A stretch of 37,860 nucleotides of DNA from a virus. The position numbers and the translations under genes are program-made. A model generated the notes under the pieces. That model did not search any database, was not told the origin of the DNA, and saw only the letters and a program-made list of their open reading frames with translations. This document shows positions 1-7,397 of the stretch, in pieces (the stretch's first letter is position 1; each line of letters opens with the position of its first letter). The stretch covers positions 1-37,860 of IMG/VR virus record IMGVR_UViG_3300023281_001371; one strand, written 5' to 3'.

Positions 1-34
1 TACCGTCGATGATGATGCTTTTACACTTTGTCAT
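1..34 (-). CDS. Partial gene leaving the left edge, divergent from all others
   Basis: On the minus strand an ATG at 34-32 follows a GGAG Shine-Dalgarno (complement of 43-46, 8 nt spacing). It opens a frame reading MTKCKSIIIDG to the window edge. Only 11 codons are visible, so no function can be assigned. The IIIDG start is compatible with many phage enzymes, including 5'-3' exonucleases, but that is only a guess. It is the only minus-strand gene I support, so 35-744 is a divergent intergenic region. Confidence 0.5.
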   Translation of the reverse strand, partial: MTKCKSIIIDG

Positions 35-162
35 TTTGTTTTCTCCGTTTGGTTTAGTATGAGCTTGAGTTTTTTGTTCATTGAAGTGTTGGTTGCAGAG
101 GGGTTGTTTGGCGGCTATGTAATAAGGTAACAGGTAAGTGCATCGACGGCTAGCATAAAATT

Positions 163-198
163 TTACGACGCAAAACTTTTTTACGACGCAAAACTTTT
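163..198. repeat. Two perfect tandem copies of an 18-bp unit
   Basis: TTACGACGCAAAACTTTT occurs at 163-180 and again at 181-198 with no spacer. A shortened copy (ACGCAAAACT) lies at 639-648. The second full copy abuts the motif ACATGA-GAC-TATGTA at 199-213. The short copy lies about 26 bp upstream of the better motif at 676. The arrangement suggests protein-binding sites (activator, repressor or origin iteron). The function is inferred. Confidence 0.7.
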
Positions 199-213
199 AC
201 ATGAGACTATGTA
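199..213 (+). promoter_or_regulatory. Weak copy of the ACATGT-N3-TATAAT promoter-like motif
   Basis: ACATGA-GAC-TATGTA matches the window's recurring motif with mismatches but keeps the 3-nt spacing. It directly follows the 18-bp tandem repeat and a T-run. If active it would transcribe the hairpin-rich region 220-640. Confidence 0.35.
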
Positions 214-514
214 TCGTGACAAGCACCACATCTTCGGAGAATTCAAGTTTCAACTTGAGGTCCTCTAGGTTCAGCAGAGATGTGGGATTGATACTTGCTG
301 CGAGCAACCAAGCTGAATAGTTCATAGTTCATAGAGAGCTTGATAAGTAGAGGCGGGGTTGACCTAACCGTCCCAGTATCTCTCATGATACTGCACTCTA
401 GTAATCGAGTAGTGGGTGCTGTAGCTCTCGCATCGAATGGTGACCATCTAACACATGGGACGATTACTTCATACTGATTACTCACACACCTCACTTCTAC
501 TGAGGGAGTATCAT

Positions 515-583
515 AGAATCCTACTACGTGTCGTATACAAGTAGATCATCTCTTCTTCACTACGACCTACGTAGTAGGATTCT
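515..583. other. Long 21-bp stem-loop
   Basis: AGAATCCTACTACGT (515-529) is the exact reverse complement of 569-583. The stem continues with GTCGTA (530-535) against TACGAC (561-566) after a 2-nt bulge, leaving a 25-nt loop. The loop segment 551-560 (TCTTCTTCAC) is exactly complementary to 613-622 (GTGAAGAAGA), so a pseudoknot is possible. No U-tract follows, so it is not a simple terminator. It may be a structured RNA or an origin-type hairpin. Confidence 0.65.
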
Positions 584-675
584 CCTAACCCTCTCCTGCC
601 CTACTTCTACACGTGAAGAAGAATACATATCATCTTCCACGCAAAACTCTCATTCATCATGATCTCGAGAATAGT

Positions 676-690
676 ACATGTAAATATAGT
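676..690 (+). promoter_or_regulatory. Promoter-like motif ACATGT-AAA-TATAGT
   Basis: Copy of the recurring ACATGT-N3-TATAAT motif, about 55 bp upstream of the first + strand gene (745). No TTGACA-like hexamer is at the usual -35 distance. It probably drives the 745-1470 gene group. Confidence 0.55.
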
Positions 691-744
691 TGTGGGTGTA
701 AAAAGGTGTAAGTCCCTCAAGTATCGCACAGGTTATATCAAAGC

Positions 745-885
745 ATGAGCGAATTCATCAGTGGGATAACTGCTTTTCTACTCGCTGGCGCTGTAGCGTA
801 TTTCACGCTATCGCTGATAAACTTGATCTACCATCGTCACCTTACTAGGAAGCGACAGAAGGAATGGAGGAGGAAGAATGACTGA
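745..885 (+). CDS. Small single-pass membrane protein
   Basis: A 46-residue frame beginning MSEFISGITAF. It has one hydrophobic segment (about residues 8-28) followed by a strongly basic tail (RKRQKEWRRKND), predicting an N-out, C-in membrane peptide. It is first in a tightly overlapped trio: its last codons overlap the ATG at 878. No clear Shine-Dalgarno precedes it, but a promoter-like motif ends 55 nt upstream. Function unknown; small phage membrane peptides of this type are common and poorly conserved. Confidence 0.55.
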   Translation: MSEFISGITAFLLAGAVAYFTLSLINLIYHRHLTRKRQKEWRRKND

Positions 886-976
886 GTTAGGACCTGTATT
901 CTTCGCTGCGTTCATGGCGTCATTTGTATCGACTGTATTACTAGTGCGTCATTTACTTCGCGAGGAGATGAAATGA
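878..976 (+). CDS. Very small membrane peptide
   Basis: A 32-residue frame (MTELGPVFFAAFMASF...) preceded by a strong GGAGGA purine run inside the previous gene. It has a hydrophobic stretch at residues 5-23 and a charged end (RHLLREEMK). The stop codon overlaps the ATG of the HAD-like gene at 973 (ATGA), so the two are probably translationally coupled. Function unknown. Confidence 0.5.
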   Translation: MTELGPVFFAAFMASFVSTVLLVRHLLREEMK

Positions 977-1470
977 GTTTGCGTAAACAAGCTGAGAAGG
1001 ATGAGCCGTACTCAATCGCTGTAGATTTCGATGGCGTCATCCACAGCTTCACTTCGCCGTGGGGGAAGCCGTGGGACATTCCTGATGGGCCTGTTTTGGG
1101 GTCGATGACTTGGCTGCATTCGATGTTGCAGCACTTTGATGTTTACATCTTCTCTACTAGAGCGAGGGGTTGGCGGGGTAGATGGGCAATCAAACGTTGG
1201 TTCAAGCGGCATGGTAGAGAGTTTTGGCCTGATGAGCATGGTACGAGGGGCCTCAACAAGCTCAAGATCACTGGAACTAAACCGCCGTGCTTGATTTATC
1301 TTGATGATCGCGCGGTCAGGTTCGAGGGACCGGGTACGTTCCCTTCGCGTCAAGAGATTCACAATGCGCGCCCGTGGCACAAGCTGCGCAAGAAGGTGCG
1401 CGTCCTTACGAAGACAACGATGAGGGGCATGGAAGCTCCGCATCTTCCTGAAGCAGGGCATGACGACTGA
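973..1470 (+). CDS. HAD-superfamily phosphatase-like protein
   Basis: 165 residues with the HAD signature. Motif I is AVDFDGVI, with the nucleophile pair Asp18 and Asp20. Motif II is the Ser61-Thr62 in FSTRARG. A late LIYLDDRA with Asp111-Asp112 supplies the metal-binding acids. These residues support a Mg-dependent phosphohydrolase of the small phage type, possibly acting on nucleotides or on 5' or 3' phosphates of nucleic acids; the substrate cannot be read from sequence. The basic C-terminal tail (KLRKKVRVLTKTTMRG) could bind nucleic acid. It is third in an overlapped operon with two membrane peptides. Confidence 0.75.
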   Translation: MSLRKQAEKDEPYSIAVDFDGVIHSFTSPWGKPWDIPDGPVLGSMTWLHSMLQHFDVYIFSTRARGWRGRWAIKRWFKRHGREFWPDEHGTRGLNKLKITGTKPPCLIYLDDRAVRFEGPGTFPSRQEIHNARPWHKLRKKVRVLTKTTMRGMEAPHLPEAGHDD

Positions 1471-1476
1471 AGTTTT

Positions 1477-1491
1477 ACATGTGCCTATATT
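1477..1491 (+). promoter_or_regulatory. Promoter-like motif ACATGT-GCC-TATATT
   Basis: Preceded by TTTT and sitting 49 bp upstream of the gene at 1540. It matches the recurring motif except for one base of the -10-like hexamer. The position 17 bp upstream of the hexamer (about 1463-1468, GACGAC) is not a -35 consensus. Confidence 0.6.
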
Positions 1492-1539
1492 AGGTTAGGT
1501 AAACACAGGTACACGTCTCAAGCCCATTTCTCTAACTAG

Positions 1540-1932
1540 ATGAAAACATATACAATCAAGATCGAAGATGACGGCGTCAATGACATCGTCACAACAACAG
1601 CATCGCTGCTGAATATCACTCCTGATAGTGTGGTTGAATGCATGATCGTCAACGCGACGACGCAGTTCACTACGACTCCTACAGCGACTAAGTCGAGGGG
1701 CACGCGCAAGACCACACAGAAGACTTCGATTCGTCGCCGGAAGAATCGTGCAAGTAAAGTGACTTGTCCGCTCTGTCGCAAGCACTACTACGCGCAGGGC
1801 ATGACGAAGCACCTGCCCTCTTGCGCGGATAACAATGGAGTGCTGTTCGAGGAAGCGGTCAGCCAGATGCCGGACAAGACGGTAGCTCGTATTCCGTCGT
1901 TCGCAGTCAGGACCGCTAAGTTCGCCGACTAG
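1540..1932 (+). CDS. Small zinc-finger protein with basic linker
   Basis: 130 residues. The N-terminal third is acidic/neutral and β-rich, followed by a Thr/Lys/Arg-rich linker (residues 44-72). A zinc finger of CCHC type comes next: Cys76 and Cys79 in CPLC, then His91 and Cys95. The combination suggests a nucleic-acid-binding protein. It stands alone between a promoter-like motif (1477-1491) and a hairpin pair just after the stop (1934-1974), so it is probably a monocistronic early gene. No family name is recognised. Confidence 0.7.
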   Translation: MKTYTIKIEDDGVNDIVTTTASLLNITPDSVVECMIVNATTQFTTTPTATKSRGTRKTTQKTSIRRRKNRASKVTCPLCRKHYYAQGMTKHLPSCADNNGVLFEEAVSQMPDKTVARIPSFAVRTAKFAD

Positions 1933-1933
1933 A

Positions 1934-1974
1934 GTTAGGACTCGATGTCCTAACTAAAAAGGGCTTTTTGGCCC
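1934..1974 (+). terminator. Double hairpin after the zinc-finger gene
   Basis: GTTAGGAC (1934-1941) pairs perfectly with GTCCTAAC (1947-1954) around a 5-nt loop. A second hairpin, GGGC/GCCC around TTTTTG, follows at 1961-1974. The T-run lies in the second loop rather than after a stem, so this is an atypical terminator or a processing element. Confidence 0.45.
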
Positions 1975-1993
1975 CCTGGATGCGTGCCTACGT

Positions 1994-1999
1994 TATAAT
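1994..1999 (+). promoter_or_regulatory. TATAAT -10-like hexamer
   Basis: Perfect TATAAT upstream of the structured RNA candidate at about 2005-2190. It lacks the ACATGT element (CCTACGT precedes it) and has no -35 consensus at 17 bp. Confidence 0.35.
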
Positions 2000-2004
2000 A
2001 GGGT

Positions 2005-2190
2005 TAGCAATAGGGGGTCTTTCTCTTTGAATTGACCCGAGGATTATCTCTCATGAAGCAATAAATCTTGCAAAGTTCAGACTTGTTGTCTGGACGGCCC
2101 CTAGAGGGTTCTTTATTCAGCCAGACCCGAGGAGACCCAATAAGTCTCAACTGGTTGAAGGGGGTGTTCGCCCTCTAGGGGCTTTTCTCT
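2005..2190 (+). ncRNA. Candidate structured RNA with nested stems
   Basis: No open frame fits here, but paired arms are plentiful. GTTCAGAC (2075-2082) pairs with GTCTGGAC (2088-2095) around TTGTT. GCCCCTAGAGGG (2097-2108) pairs perfectly over 12 bp with 2171-2182. Nested inside are CAGCCAG (2118-2124) with CTGGTTG (2151-2157), and GAGAC (2132-2136) with GTCTC (2144-2148). The outer stem is followed by TTTT (2183-2186). The sequence GACCCGAGGA occurs twice (2034-2043, 2124-2133). A TATAAT lies just upstream. It could be a small RNA or an elaborate terminator/leader; no known family is recognised. Confidence 0.5.
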
Positions 2191-2220
2191 CTCTCTCTAA
2201 ATGCAACTAAGGAGGATGGA

Positions 2221-2316
2221 CTGAAGGTATTTCAAGTTTTCGGAATGCTGCTATTTGTGGGTGCGGTTTTCATCGTCGCTCCGATAGCGCTCCTGATCTT
2301 CTGGGCAAACATCTAA
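2221..2316 (+). CDS. Possible tiny membrane peptide with CTG start
   Basis: The frame CTG-AAG-GTA... encodes about 31 residues (LKVFQVFGMLLFVGAVF...) that are almost entirely hydrophobic. A textbook AGGAGG (2210-2215) sits 5 nt before the CTG at 2221. The ATG that touches the Shine-Dalgarno (2216) opens only a 2-codon frame. An in-frame ATG at 2245 would give 23 residues but has no ribosome-binding site. A CTG start is rare, so the call is tentative. Confidence 0.35.
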   Translation: MKVFQVFGMLLFVGAVFIVAPIALLIFWANI

Positions 2317-2371
2317 ACTAAATAATGGAAATATGCTTTGAAGAAGGGGTCCATCCGTATAGGCTACTACT

Positions 2372-2641
2372 ATGGAACAGATTCAACCCAACGTTCGAGT
2401 TATCGAAGATTATGTGACTTCGGGTTACTTGTGTAAGTTTTTCAAGCGGTCGTCTTTGACGATCCATCACTGGCGGGCCAGAAAAGGTCTACCATACGTG
2501 AGATTTCCTGGTGACAGCAGAGATACGATTCGGTACGTGATTGATGAAGTAATTTCTTGGGCGAAGGCGAACGATATCCAGATGTTCGGTGACGAATTGG
2601 CGCGAGATAGTGGATTATTCAACGCTAACAGGGCTGTCTAG
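2372..2641 (+). CDS. Excisionase/MerR-like helix-turn-helix protein
   Basis: 89 residues. The segment about 14-45 (GYLCKFFKRSSLTIHHWRAR and the KGLPYVRF that follows) has the pattern of a winged helix-turn-helix of the MerR/excisionase type: a helix, a recognition helix with HHWRARKG, then a β-wing. Such proteins act as small transcription regulators or recruit other proteins to DNA. It precedes the helicase genes and overlaps the next frame. Which promoter it would control is unknown. Confidence 0.6.
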   Translation: MEQIQPNVRVIEDYVTSGYLCKFFKRSSLTIHHWRARKGLPYVRFPGDSRDTIRYVIDEVISWAKANDIQMFGDELARDSGLFNANRAV

Positions 2642-3062
2642 AGATGATCTTCGCGAGCTAAAAGGCCGTGTTGAATATCTTCTCAAGGGCGATAAGAACG
2701 TCGATGATTGCGGCGCGCAGATTCACCGTGTAATCACTGACGAGCTGACGGCTCGGGGCATCTATGGGATGCCCTTCGGTGTTCTCAAGAAGCAAGCGTA
2801 CTATGCTGCTCATAAGGAAGGCAGCGCTTCGGTTGAAGAGTTCAGCAAGCGGTATATGAAGCCTCCTAGCAGAGTTGAAGCCCTCAAGGTCTATCGAGTG
2901 CTTGTCAAGATGCTAAGTAGACGCTTGATTGCTGAGGGGACGCCTCTGTCTCCTAAAACGATGTCGCAAGGACTGAAGAGAATTCCTGCAATCGTCGATT
3001 GTCAGTTTCCCGGTTATCGGGAATCAGGTTTACTTCCTGCGATTTATCGTTCTATTTCATGA
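2589..3062 (+). CDS. Hypothetical protein upstream of the replicative helicase
   Basis: 157 residues from a GTG at 2589; a GTG at 2610 is an alternative start (VDYSTLTGLSRDDLRELKGR). It is mostly helical and basic, with no motif I recognise. It overlaps the helix-turn-helix gene by about 50 nt in another frame and ends 14 nt before the DnaB-like gene. Its place fits a replication accessory role such as helicase loading or initiation, but that is inferred from position only. Confidence 0.6.
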   Translation: MTNWREIVDYSTLTGLSRDDLRELKGRVEYLLKGDKNVDDCGAQIHRVITDELTARGIYGMPFGVLKKQAYYAAHKEGSASVEEFSKRYMKPPSRVEALKVYRVLVKMLSRRLIAEGTPLSPKTMSQGLKRIPAIVDCQFPGYRESGLLPAIYRSIS

Positions 3063-3076
3063 GTGTATAGAGGGAC

Positions 3077-4486
3077 GTGCATCTTACGCTTGCGATTCAG
3101 GAGGCCCTCGTCGCCTTGTTGTGTTTCGACGATGAGGCTTCGGGCGCTTCAATGATCCGAAGCTTGGTGCCTCTATCAGCGTATGACGCTTACTATAGAG
3201 ATATCGCTGAAGCTGCGATATCCTACAATGAGCAGTATCAAGAGGCTCCACGCGAGCACACTTATGACCTCGTTGAGACGCTAATAGCTCGCTATCCTGA
3301 CCGGGAAGAGATCTATGGGCGCATCTTCAATTCGCTCAGTGAGACTAGGAATGGCATCAATAGGAACTATGTCGTTCAGCAAGCGCAGGTCTTCGCTAGA
3401 TTCCAATCCCTGAGATCGGGAATCAAGGAGGCGCTCGACTCCCTGAAAGCTGAAGATGAAGCGGGAGTTATGCTGGCTGAGGGTGCAATAGCTGAATGTC
3501 TCAAGTCGACGACTGAGATCTGCGAGCCAGGTATCCTCCTATCTGATGCAACCCAGAGTCTCAGGTTCCTTGATGAGGATGAGACGGTTTCATTCAAGAC
3601 AGGGATTGAGGAGATAGATTCAAAGGGACTTGGTCCTGCGAGGAAGCGGCTTCATGTGTTCGTAGGTCTTCCTGGAGCAGGCAAGTCATGGTGGCTTGTG
3701 AATCTAGCGAAGCAGGCGTTGTTGAATAGACAGAGGGTTGTCTATGTCACGCTTGAGTTGAGTGAGGTTGAGGTGAGCCAGCGCCTTATCCAATCACTTT
3801 ACTCAGTGTCAAAGCGCAAGATTGACTATCAGACGCATAGCTTTGAGCGCGACGAGCTTGGTCGGTTTGTTGATATGCACGCTGATATGATCGTGAATCG
3901 TCCGTCATTTGTCGACCAAGGGATTAGGAAGACGTTGACGAAGAAGCTGAAGCCGCTAAAGCAGAAGCCCGAGCTCTGGGTCAAAGAGTTCCCAACCGCA
4001 TCCCTGACAATCAATCAGCTGAACGCCTATCTTGATTCGTTGGAAGCGACCAAGAAGATGATCCCTGATTTGCTAATCGTCGACTATGCTGACCTGATGA
4101 CGCTGGGAACTGACAATTACAGGCTCGACGTGGGTAGTCTCTATAAGCGACTCCGCGGTCTCGCCATCACGCGTAATATAGGAGTCGCGACAGCTTCGCA
4201 GGCGAATAGGTCAGCCAGGACTGCGAGAGTCATTACGGACGAGCATATCGCTGAGGATTATTCAAAGATCGCGACAGCTGACTATGTGATTAGCTACAAC
4301 CAGACTCAAGATGAGCACGATCTTAGTCTTGCACGGTTGTTTGTTATCAAGGGAAGGACGGAGCAGGATAAGTTCGAGGTTCTGATATCACAGGCGTACG
4401 GCCTCGGTCAGTTTGTGATCGACTCTGTTGGAAAGATCAGTAGTTACTGGAATCAGATGCAAGCGCAAGGTGGAGATGACGACTGA
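3077..4486 (+). CDS. DnaB-like replicative DNA helicase
   Basis: 469 residues. The N-terminal helical domain (about 1-150) resembles the DnaB/gp41 N-domain. The RecA-like motor follows with Walker A GLPGAGKS (about 196-203), an arginine/glutamate strand VVYVTLELS, Walker B LLIVDYADL (about 331-339) and the late ATASQANR motif. The family unwinds the lagging-strand template as a hexamer, coupled to primase. The GTG start is preceded by GAGGG with good spacing. The last base is shared with the next gene's ATG. Replication partners in the window are the primase (6408), polymerase (14411), clamp and loader. Confidence 0.85.
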   Translation: MHLTLAIQEALVALLCFDDEASGASMIRSLVPLSAYDAYYRDIAEAAISYNEQYQEAPREHTYDLVETLIARYPDREEIYGRIFNSLSETRNGINRNYVVQQAQVFARFQSLRSGIKEALDSLKAEDEAGVMLAEGAIAECLKSTTEICEPGILLSDATQSLRFLDEDETVSFKTGIEEIDSKGLGPARKRLHVFVGLPGAGKSWWLVNLAKQALLNRQRVVYVTLELSEVEVSQRLIQSLYSVSKRKIDYQTHSFERDELGRFVDMHADMIVNRPSFVDQGIRKTLTKKLKPLKQKPELWVKEFPTASLTINQLNAYLDSLEATKKMIPDLLIVDYADLMTLGTDNYRLDVGSLYKRLRGLAITRNIGVATASQANRSARTARVITDEHIAEDYSKIATADYVISYNQTQDEHDLSLARLFVIKGRTEQDKFEVLISQAYGLGQFVIDSVGKISSYWNQMQAQGGDDD

Positions 4487-6042
4487 TGCCTGTCGCTAAG
4501 AGTGCGGTCGATGATTTCTTCAAGCGCAAGCTGAAGAACAGCGATAAGGCGCGTGATTTAGCAGAAGAAGAGCTTGCGGGATGGATCGACGCCCTCCCTG
4601 TCCCTCCCCGCTTTGAGCTCAAGCCCTACAGACATCAGCTGGTCTGCTTCTTGCTAGGGGTCAAGCGTGCGAGCTACTTCTTTATGCTCGACATGGGCTT
4701 GGGCAAGAGTGCGATCACGATCAATATCTTTCGATGGTTGCAGGATAATGACGAGGCGAAACGTATGCTCGTCCTCGTGCCAAACATCTCCAATATAGAA
4801 GCATGGGATGAGGAGTTAGGCATCCACGCTCCTGAGCTCACCAGTTCCTTATTTGACCAAGGAACTCGCAAGGTGAAAGAGAAGATGATCCTTGAGGGAG
4901 GTCAGGTTGCGGTCGTGACCTACATGGGCTGGCTCAGATTGATATCTAAGACTGTGAATGGCAAGCTGAAGATTGATCCGAAGCAAGCCAGTCTGCTTGA
5001 GAAGAATTTCGATATGGTCGTGTTCGACGAGAGCACAGCCCTCAAGAATCACAGGTCGTTGACGTTCAAAGCGTGTCGTAGACTGATAAAGACAACCCCG
5101 TTCCGCTATTGTCTGACAGGCACTCCGTTCGACAAGGACCCGCAGGACCTTTGGTCGCAGTTCTTTGTGCTCGATAGCGGAGAGACCTTGGGGCCTACCC
5201 TCGGGCTCTACAGAGCTGCGTTCTTCAAAGAGAAGGATGATTATTGGAGTGGAGGCAAGACTTACACGTTCGATAAGAAGCTCGACAAGGAGCTCAATCG
5301 AGTCATCAAGCATTCGTCCATCAGGTACACAGAAGAAGAGTGTCTGGACTTACCGGAGAGTATAGGAGGATTACTGTCTCCTGCTGGCCCGATGAGCAGG
5401 CAAGTATTGTTCGATCCTGAGACCCTTCAATACTACTACAGCTTGATTGATGAAGTCAGGGAGTCAGAAGGTAATCTCAAAGTCCTAGCTAATGTCTACA
5501 CGCGTATGCGTCAATTGACTGCAGGGTTCTTGCCGGTCAAGGATGATGAAGAGCGTTTTGACATCATCTTTGATAAGAACCCGAAGCTTGATGCGCTGAT
5601 GGATCTCATCAAGGAGATCCCGCCTAACTGTAAAATCGTAGTCTACAACGAATTCAAGATGAGTGGCGAGCTGATTTGTGCTAGACTCAAAAAAGAGAAG
5701 TTCAAGCACGCCCGAGTTTACTCAGGCACGAAGGATAAGAAGGCTGTCTTGACTCAGTTCAAGCAAGATCCCAAGACTAGAGTGCTGGTCGGGAGTAGGT
5801 CTATCGCTTTTGGACTCAATCTTCAGATTGCTAACTACATCATCTTCTTTGAATCTCCTGACTCGACAATCATTCGCAAGCAGGTTGAGCGTCGTATCAG
5901 AAGGTCAGGGCAGACCAAGCGTACTCACTTCTATGATCTCGTGATCAAGGGGAGTGTTGATGAGAAGATTCTCCGGTTCATGATTCAGGGGAAAGACCTT
6001 TTTGACGCTCTTGTTGAGGGAGAGTTCCATCATCTCGACTAA
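4486..6042 (+). CDS. SNF2-family helicase-like ATPase
   Basis: 518 residues with superfamily 2/SNF2 motifs in order. The Walker A variant DMGLGKS is at about 69-75, motif II FDEST at about 179-183, motif III LTGTPF at about 209-214, and the C-terminal lobe has VGSRSIAFGLNLQ and motif VI RQVERRIRRSGQ (about 464-475). Phage proteins of this type are thought to remodel or translocate on DNA during replication or recombination; classical unwinding is not assured for SNF2 enzymes. It starts directly on the helicase stop codon (TGATG), so the two are coupled. Confidence 0.85.
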   Translation: MPVAKSAVDDFFKRKLKNSDKARDLAEEELAGWIDALPVPPRFELKPYRHQLVCFLLGVKRASYFFMLDMGLGKSAITINIFRWLQDNDEAKRMLVLVPNISNIEAWDEELGIHAPELTSSLFDQGTRKVKEKMILEGGQVAVVTYMGWLRLISKTVNGKLKIDPKQASLLEKNFDMVVFDESTALKNHRSLTFKACRRLIKTTPFRYCLTGTPFDKDPQDLWSQFFVLDSGETLGPTLGLYRAAFFKEKDDYWSGGKTYTFDKKLDKELNRVIKHSSIRYTEEECLDLPESIGGLLSPAGPMSRQVLFDPETLQYYYSLIDEVRESEGNLKVLANVYTRMRQLTAGFLPVKDDEERFDIIFDKNPKLDALMDLIKEIPPNCKIVVYNEFKMSGELICARLKKEKFKHARVYSGTKDKKAVLTQFKQDPKTRVLVGSRSIAFGLNLQIANYIIFFESPDSTIIRKQVERRIRRSGQTKRTHFYDLVIKGSVDEKILRFMIQGKDLFDALVEGEFHHLD

Positions 6043-6153
6043 AAATAAAACTTGGGTTTTGTTTGGGTTGTATAAAATATTTTTGTATACTTTAGGGGTA
6101 GCCTATTACTCCCCATTCCGGCCCGTTTTCCGGTAAAACCAGAGAAATCAAGT
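6043..6153 (+). promoter_or_regulatory. AT-rich intergenic stretch, probable promoter
   Basis: After the helicase stop the sequence becomes AT-rich and contains TTGTATAAAATATTTTTGTA (6067-6086). This gives -10-like hexamers (TATAAA) without the ACATGT element. The short CCGG/CCGG arms at 6119-6134 could form a weak hairpin. It probably carries the promoter for the 6154-7397 pair. Confidence 0.35.
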
Positions 6154-6411
6154 ATGCCAAGGCAACGCGCTACAGTCGTCATCTCGTGTGTCACATGCTC
6201 AACCCTTATGGAGTTCGATCTAGTCGTCGGCCGCGCTATGTCAGGGCAGTCCTGCTCAGGCTGCGGGGTAACGATCTCATGTGTGCTGACTCCTTCAGAT
6301 GACCCGCAGCTACAGTCGTTCACAAATGTATGCGACACAAGAGATGGAGAGAGTGCAGTTGATGGTTATGCAGACGAGCTGCCGTTGACGTTCGCATTTA
6401 CAACGACGTGA
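6154..6411 (+). CDS. Small zinc-ribbon protein
   Basis: 85 residues with two CxxC knuckles, CVTC (about 12-15) and CSGC (about 34-37), predicting a zinc ribbon. The rest is short and acidic. It overlaps the primase GTG start by 4 nt, so it may act with or regulate the primase. No named family is recognised. Confidence 0.6.
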   Translation: MPRQRATVVISCVTCSTLMEFDLVVGRAMSGQSCSGCGVTISCVLTPSDDPQLQSFTNVCDTRDGESAVDGYADELPLTFAFTTT

Positions 6412-7397
6412 GTGGGTTTGATTGGAGAGCCTTCCTAGATAGAGCGGGTGTCTATTTCGTCGAGAAGGAAGGAGGTCAGAATATCTACACCAAGTGTCCC
6501 TTCTGCGGGATTGACGACCCCTCGGAGCACTTAGGCATCAATGTCGATGCTACGTCCCAGTATTTAGGCTTCTGGGGATGTTGGAGAGCGGAGACTCATA
6601 AAGGGAGGAGCCCGGTCGCGCTTGTCTCAGCAATTCTGAGATGTTCAGGGATGGACGCGCGTAAAATCGTCGCAGAGGGAGCTACTGCCTCTCTAAGTCC
6701 TATCAGTGAGCTTGAGGCTCAACTGAATGCGTTAGGGACGAAGCCCGCTCGACAACCCATCGCTATGCCTGCGACCCTCCCTGAGCAGTTCTCTGCTTTG
6801 AAGGATAAGTTCCGCTATCGAGGGCGCTTCTTCAAGTATCTCAGAGGTCGAGGCTTCGCGCGGGATGAGTTGGTAGCTGTCAGCGAGGCATACAATCTAC
6901 AAGGTGCGGTTACAGGTCATTTCAGAGATCGCATCATCTTTCCATTCTACAAGGATGAGGAACTGATAGGCTGGACTGCGCGAGCTATTGTCCCAGCGAA
7001 GCAGCGTTACGACACTTACTTTGAATCTGATGAGGCTCCGGCCTTCATTTTCAACTGCGACTGCGCCTATGAGCCTGCTGAGACTCTAATCATAGTTGAA
7101 GGCCCGATTGATGCAGTCAAGATGGATTTCTACGGTCGGGCGCACGGAGCCCGGACCTGTGGATTGTTAGGTCGAAACCTCAATGCTGCGAAGGTGCAAG
7201 AGATTGCCTACGTGGCTGATGAGTTTGAGAGGATCGTGCTCCTCCTTGATGCTGATGCTCGTGCGGTTGCGTTGCAACTCAAGCGTGAGCTGACGTGGAT
7301 TGGGAAGGAAGTTGTCATTATTGATATGCTTGATGACGTCGAGGATCCTGGCGAGATGCACCGGCACCAAGTCGAGCAGCTACTCGCAAGCTTCTAA
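6408..7397 (+). CDS. DnaG-type primase
   Basis: 329 residues. An N-terminal zinc-binding motif CPFC (about 30-33), followed by GCWRAETH, supplies a C-C-C-H set like CHC2 zinc domains. A DnaG core follows, with RDRIIFPFYKDEELIGWTAR. The Toprim domain has the catalytic glutamate in LIIVEGPIDA (about 226-235) and the metal-binding pair in LLLDADA (about 275-281). It would make RNA primers for lagging-strand synthesis with the DnaB-like helicase at 3077. It is shorter than bacterial DnaG (about 580 residues) and lacks the helicase-binding C-terminus. The GTG start overlaps the previous stop. Confidence 0.85.
   Translation: MSGFDWRAFLDRAGVYFVEKEGGQNIYTKCPFCGIDDPSEHLGINVDATSQYLGFWGCWRAETHKGRSPVALVSAILRCSGMDARKIVAEGATASLSPISELEAQLNALGTKPARQPIAMPATLPEQFSALKDKFRYRGRFFKYLRGRGFARDELVAVSEAYNLQGAVTGHFRDRIIFPFYKDEELIGWTARAIVPAKQRYDTYFESDEAPAFIFNCDCAYEPAETLIIVEGPIDAVKMDFYGRAHGARTCGLLGRNLNAAKVQEIAYVADEFERIVLLLDADARAVALQLKRELTWIGKEVVIIDMLDDVEDPGEMHRHQVEQLLASF

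Larger units (their letters stand above)
35..744. other. Divergent non-coding region with hairpins, tandem repeats and promoters
   Basis: About 710 bases without a convincing gene; the minus-strand frame at 243-494 has no recognisable features. The region holds an 18-bp tandem repeat (163-198), two copies of the promoter-like motif (199-213 weak, 676-690 good), and a run of hairpins. The hairpins are TCAAGTT/AACTTGA at 243-258, CAGTATC/GATACTG at 374-393, and a large stem at 515-583. Its position between divergent transcription units and this secondary structure fit an early control region, a structured RNA or a replication origin. I cannot separate these by eye. Confidence 0.6.

Noticed and set aside
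243-494. 83-codon minus-strand frame in the divergent region
   Set aside because: No ribosome-binding site, no domain, and it overlaps a run of hairpins more consistent with non-coding DNA.
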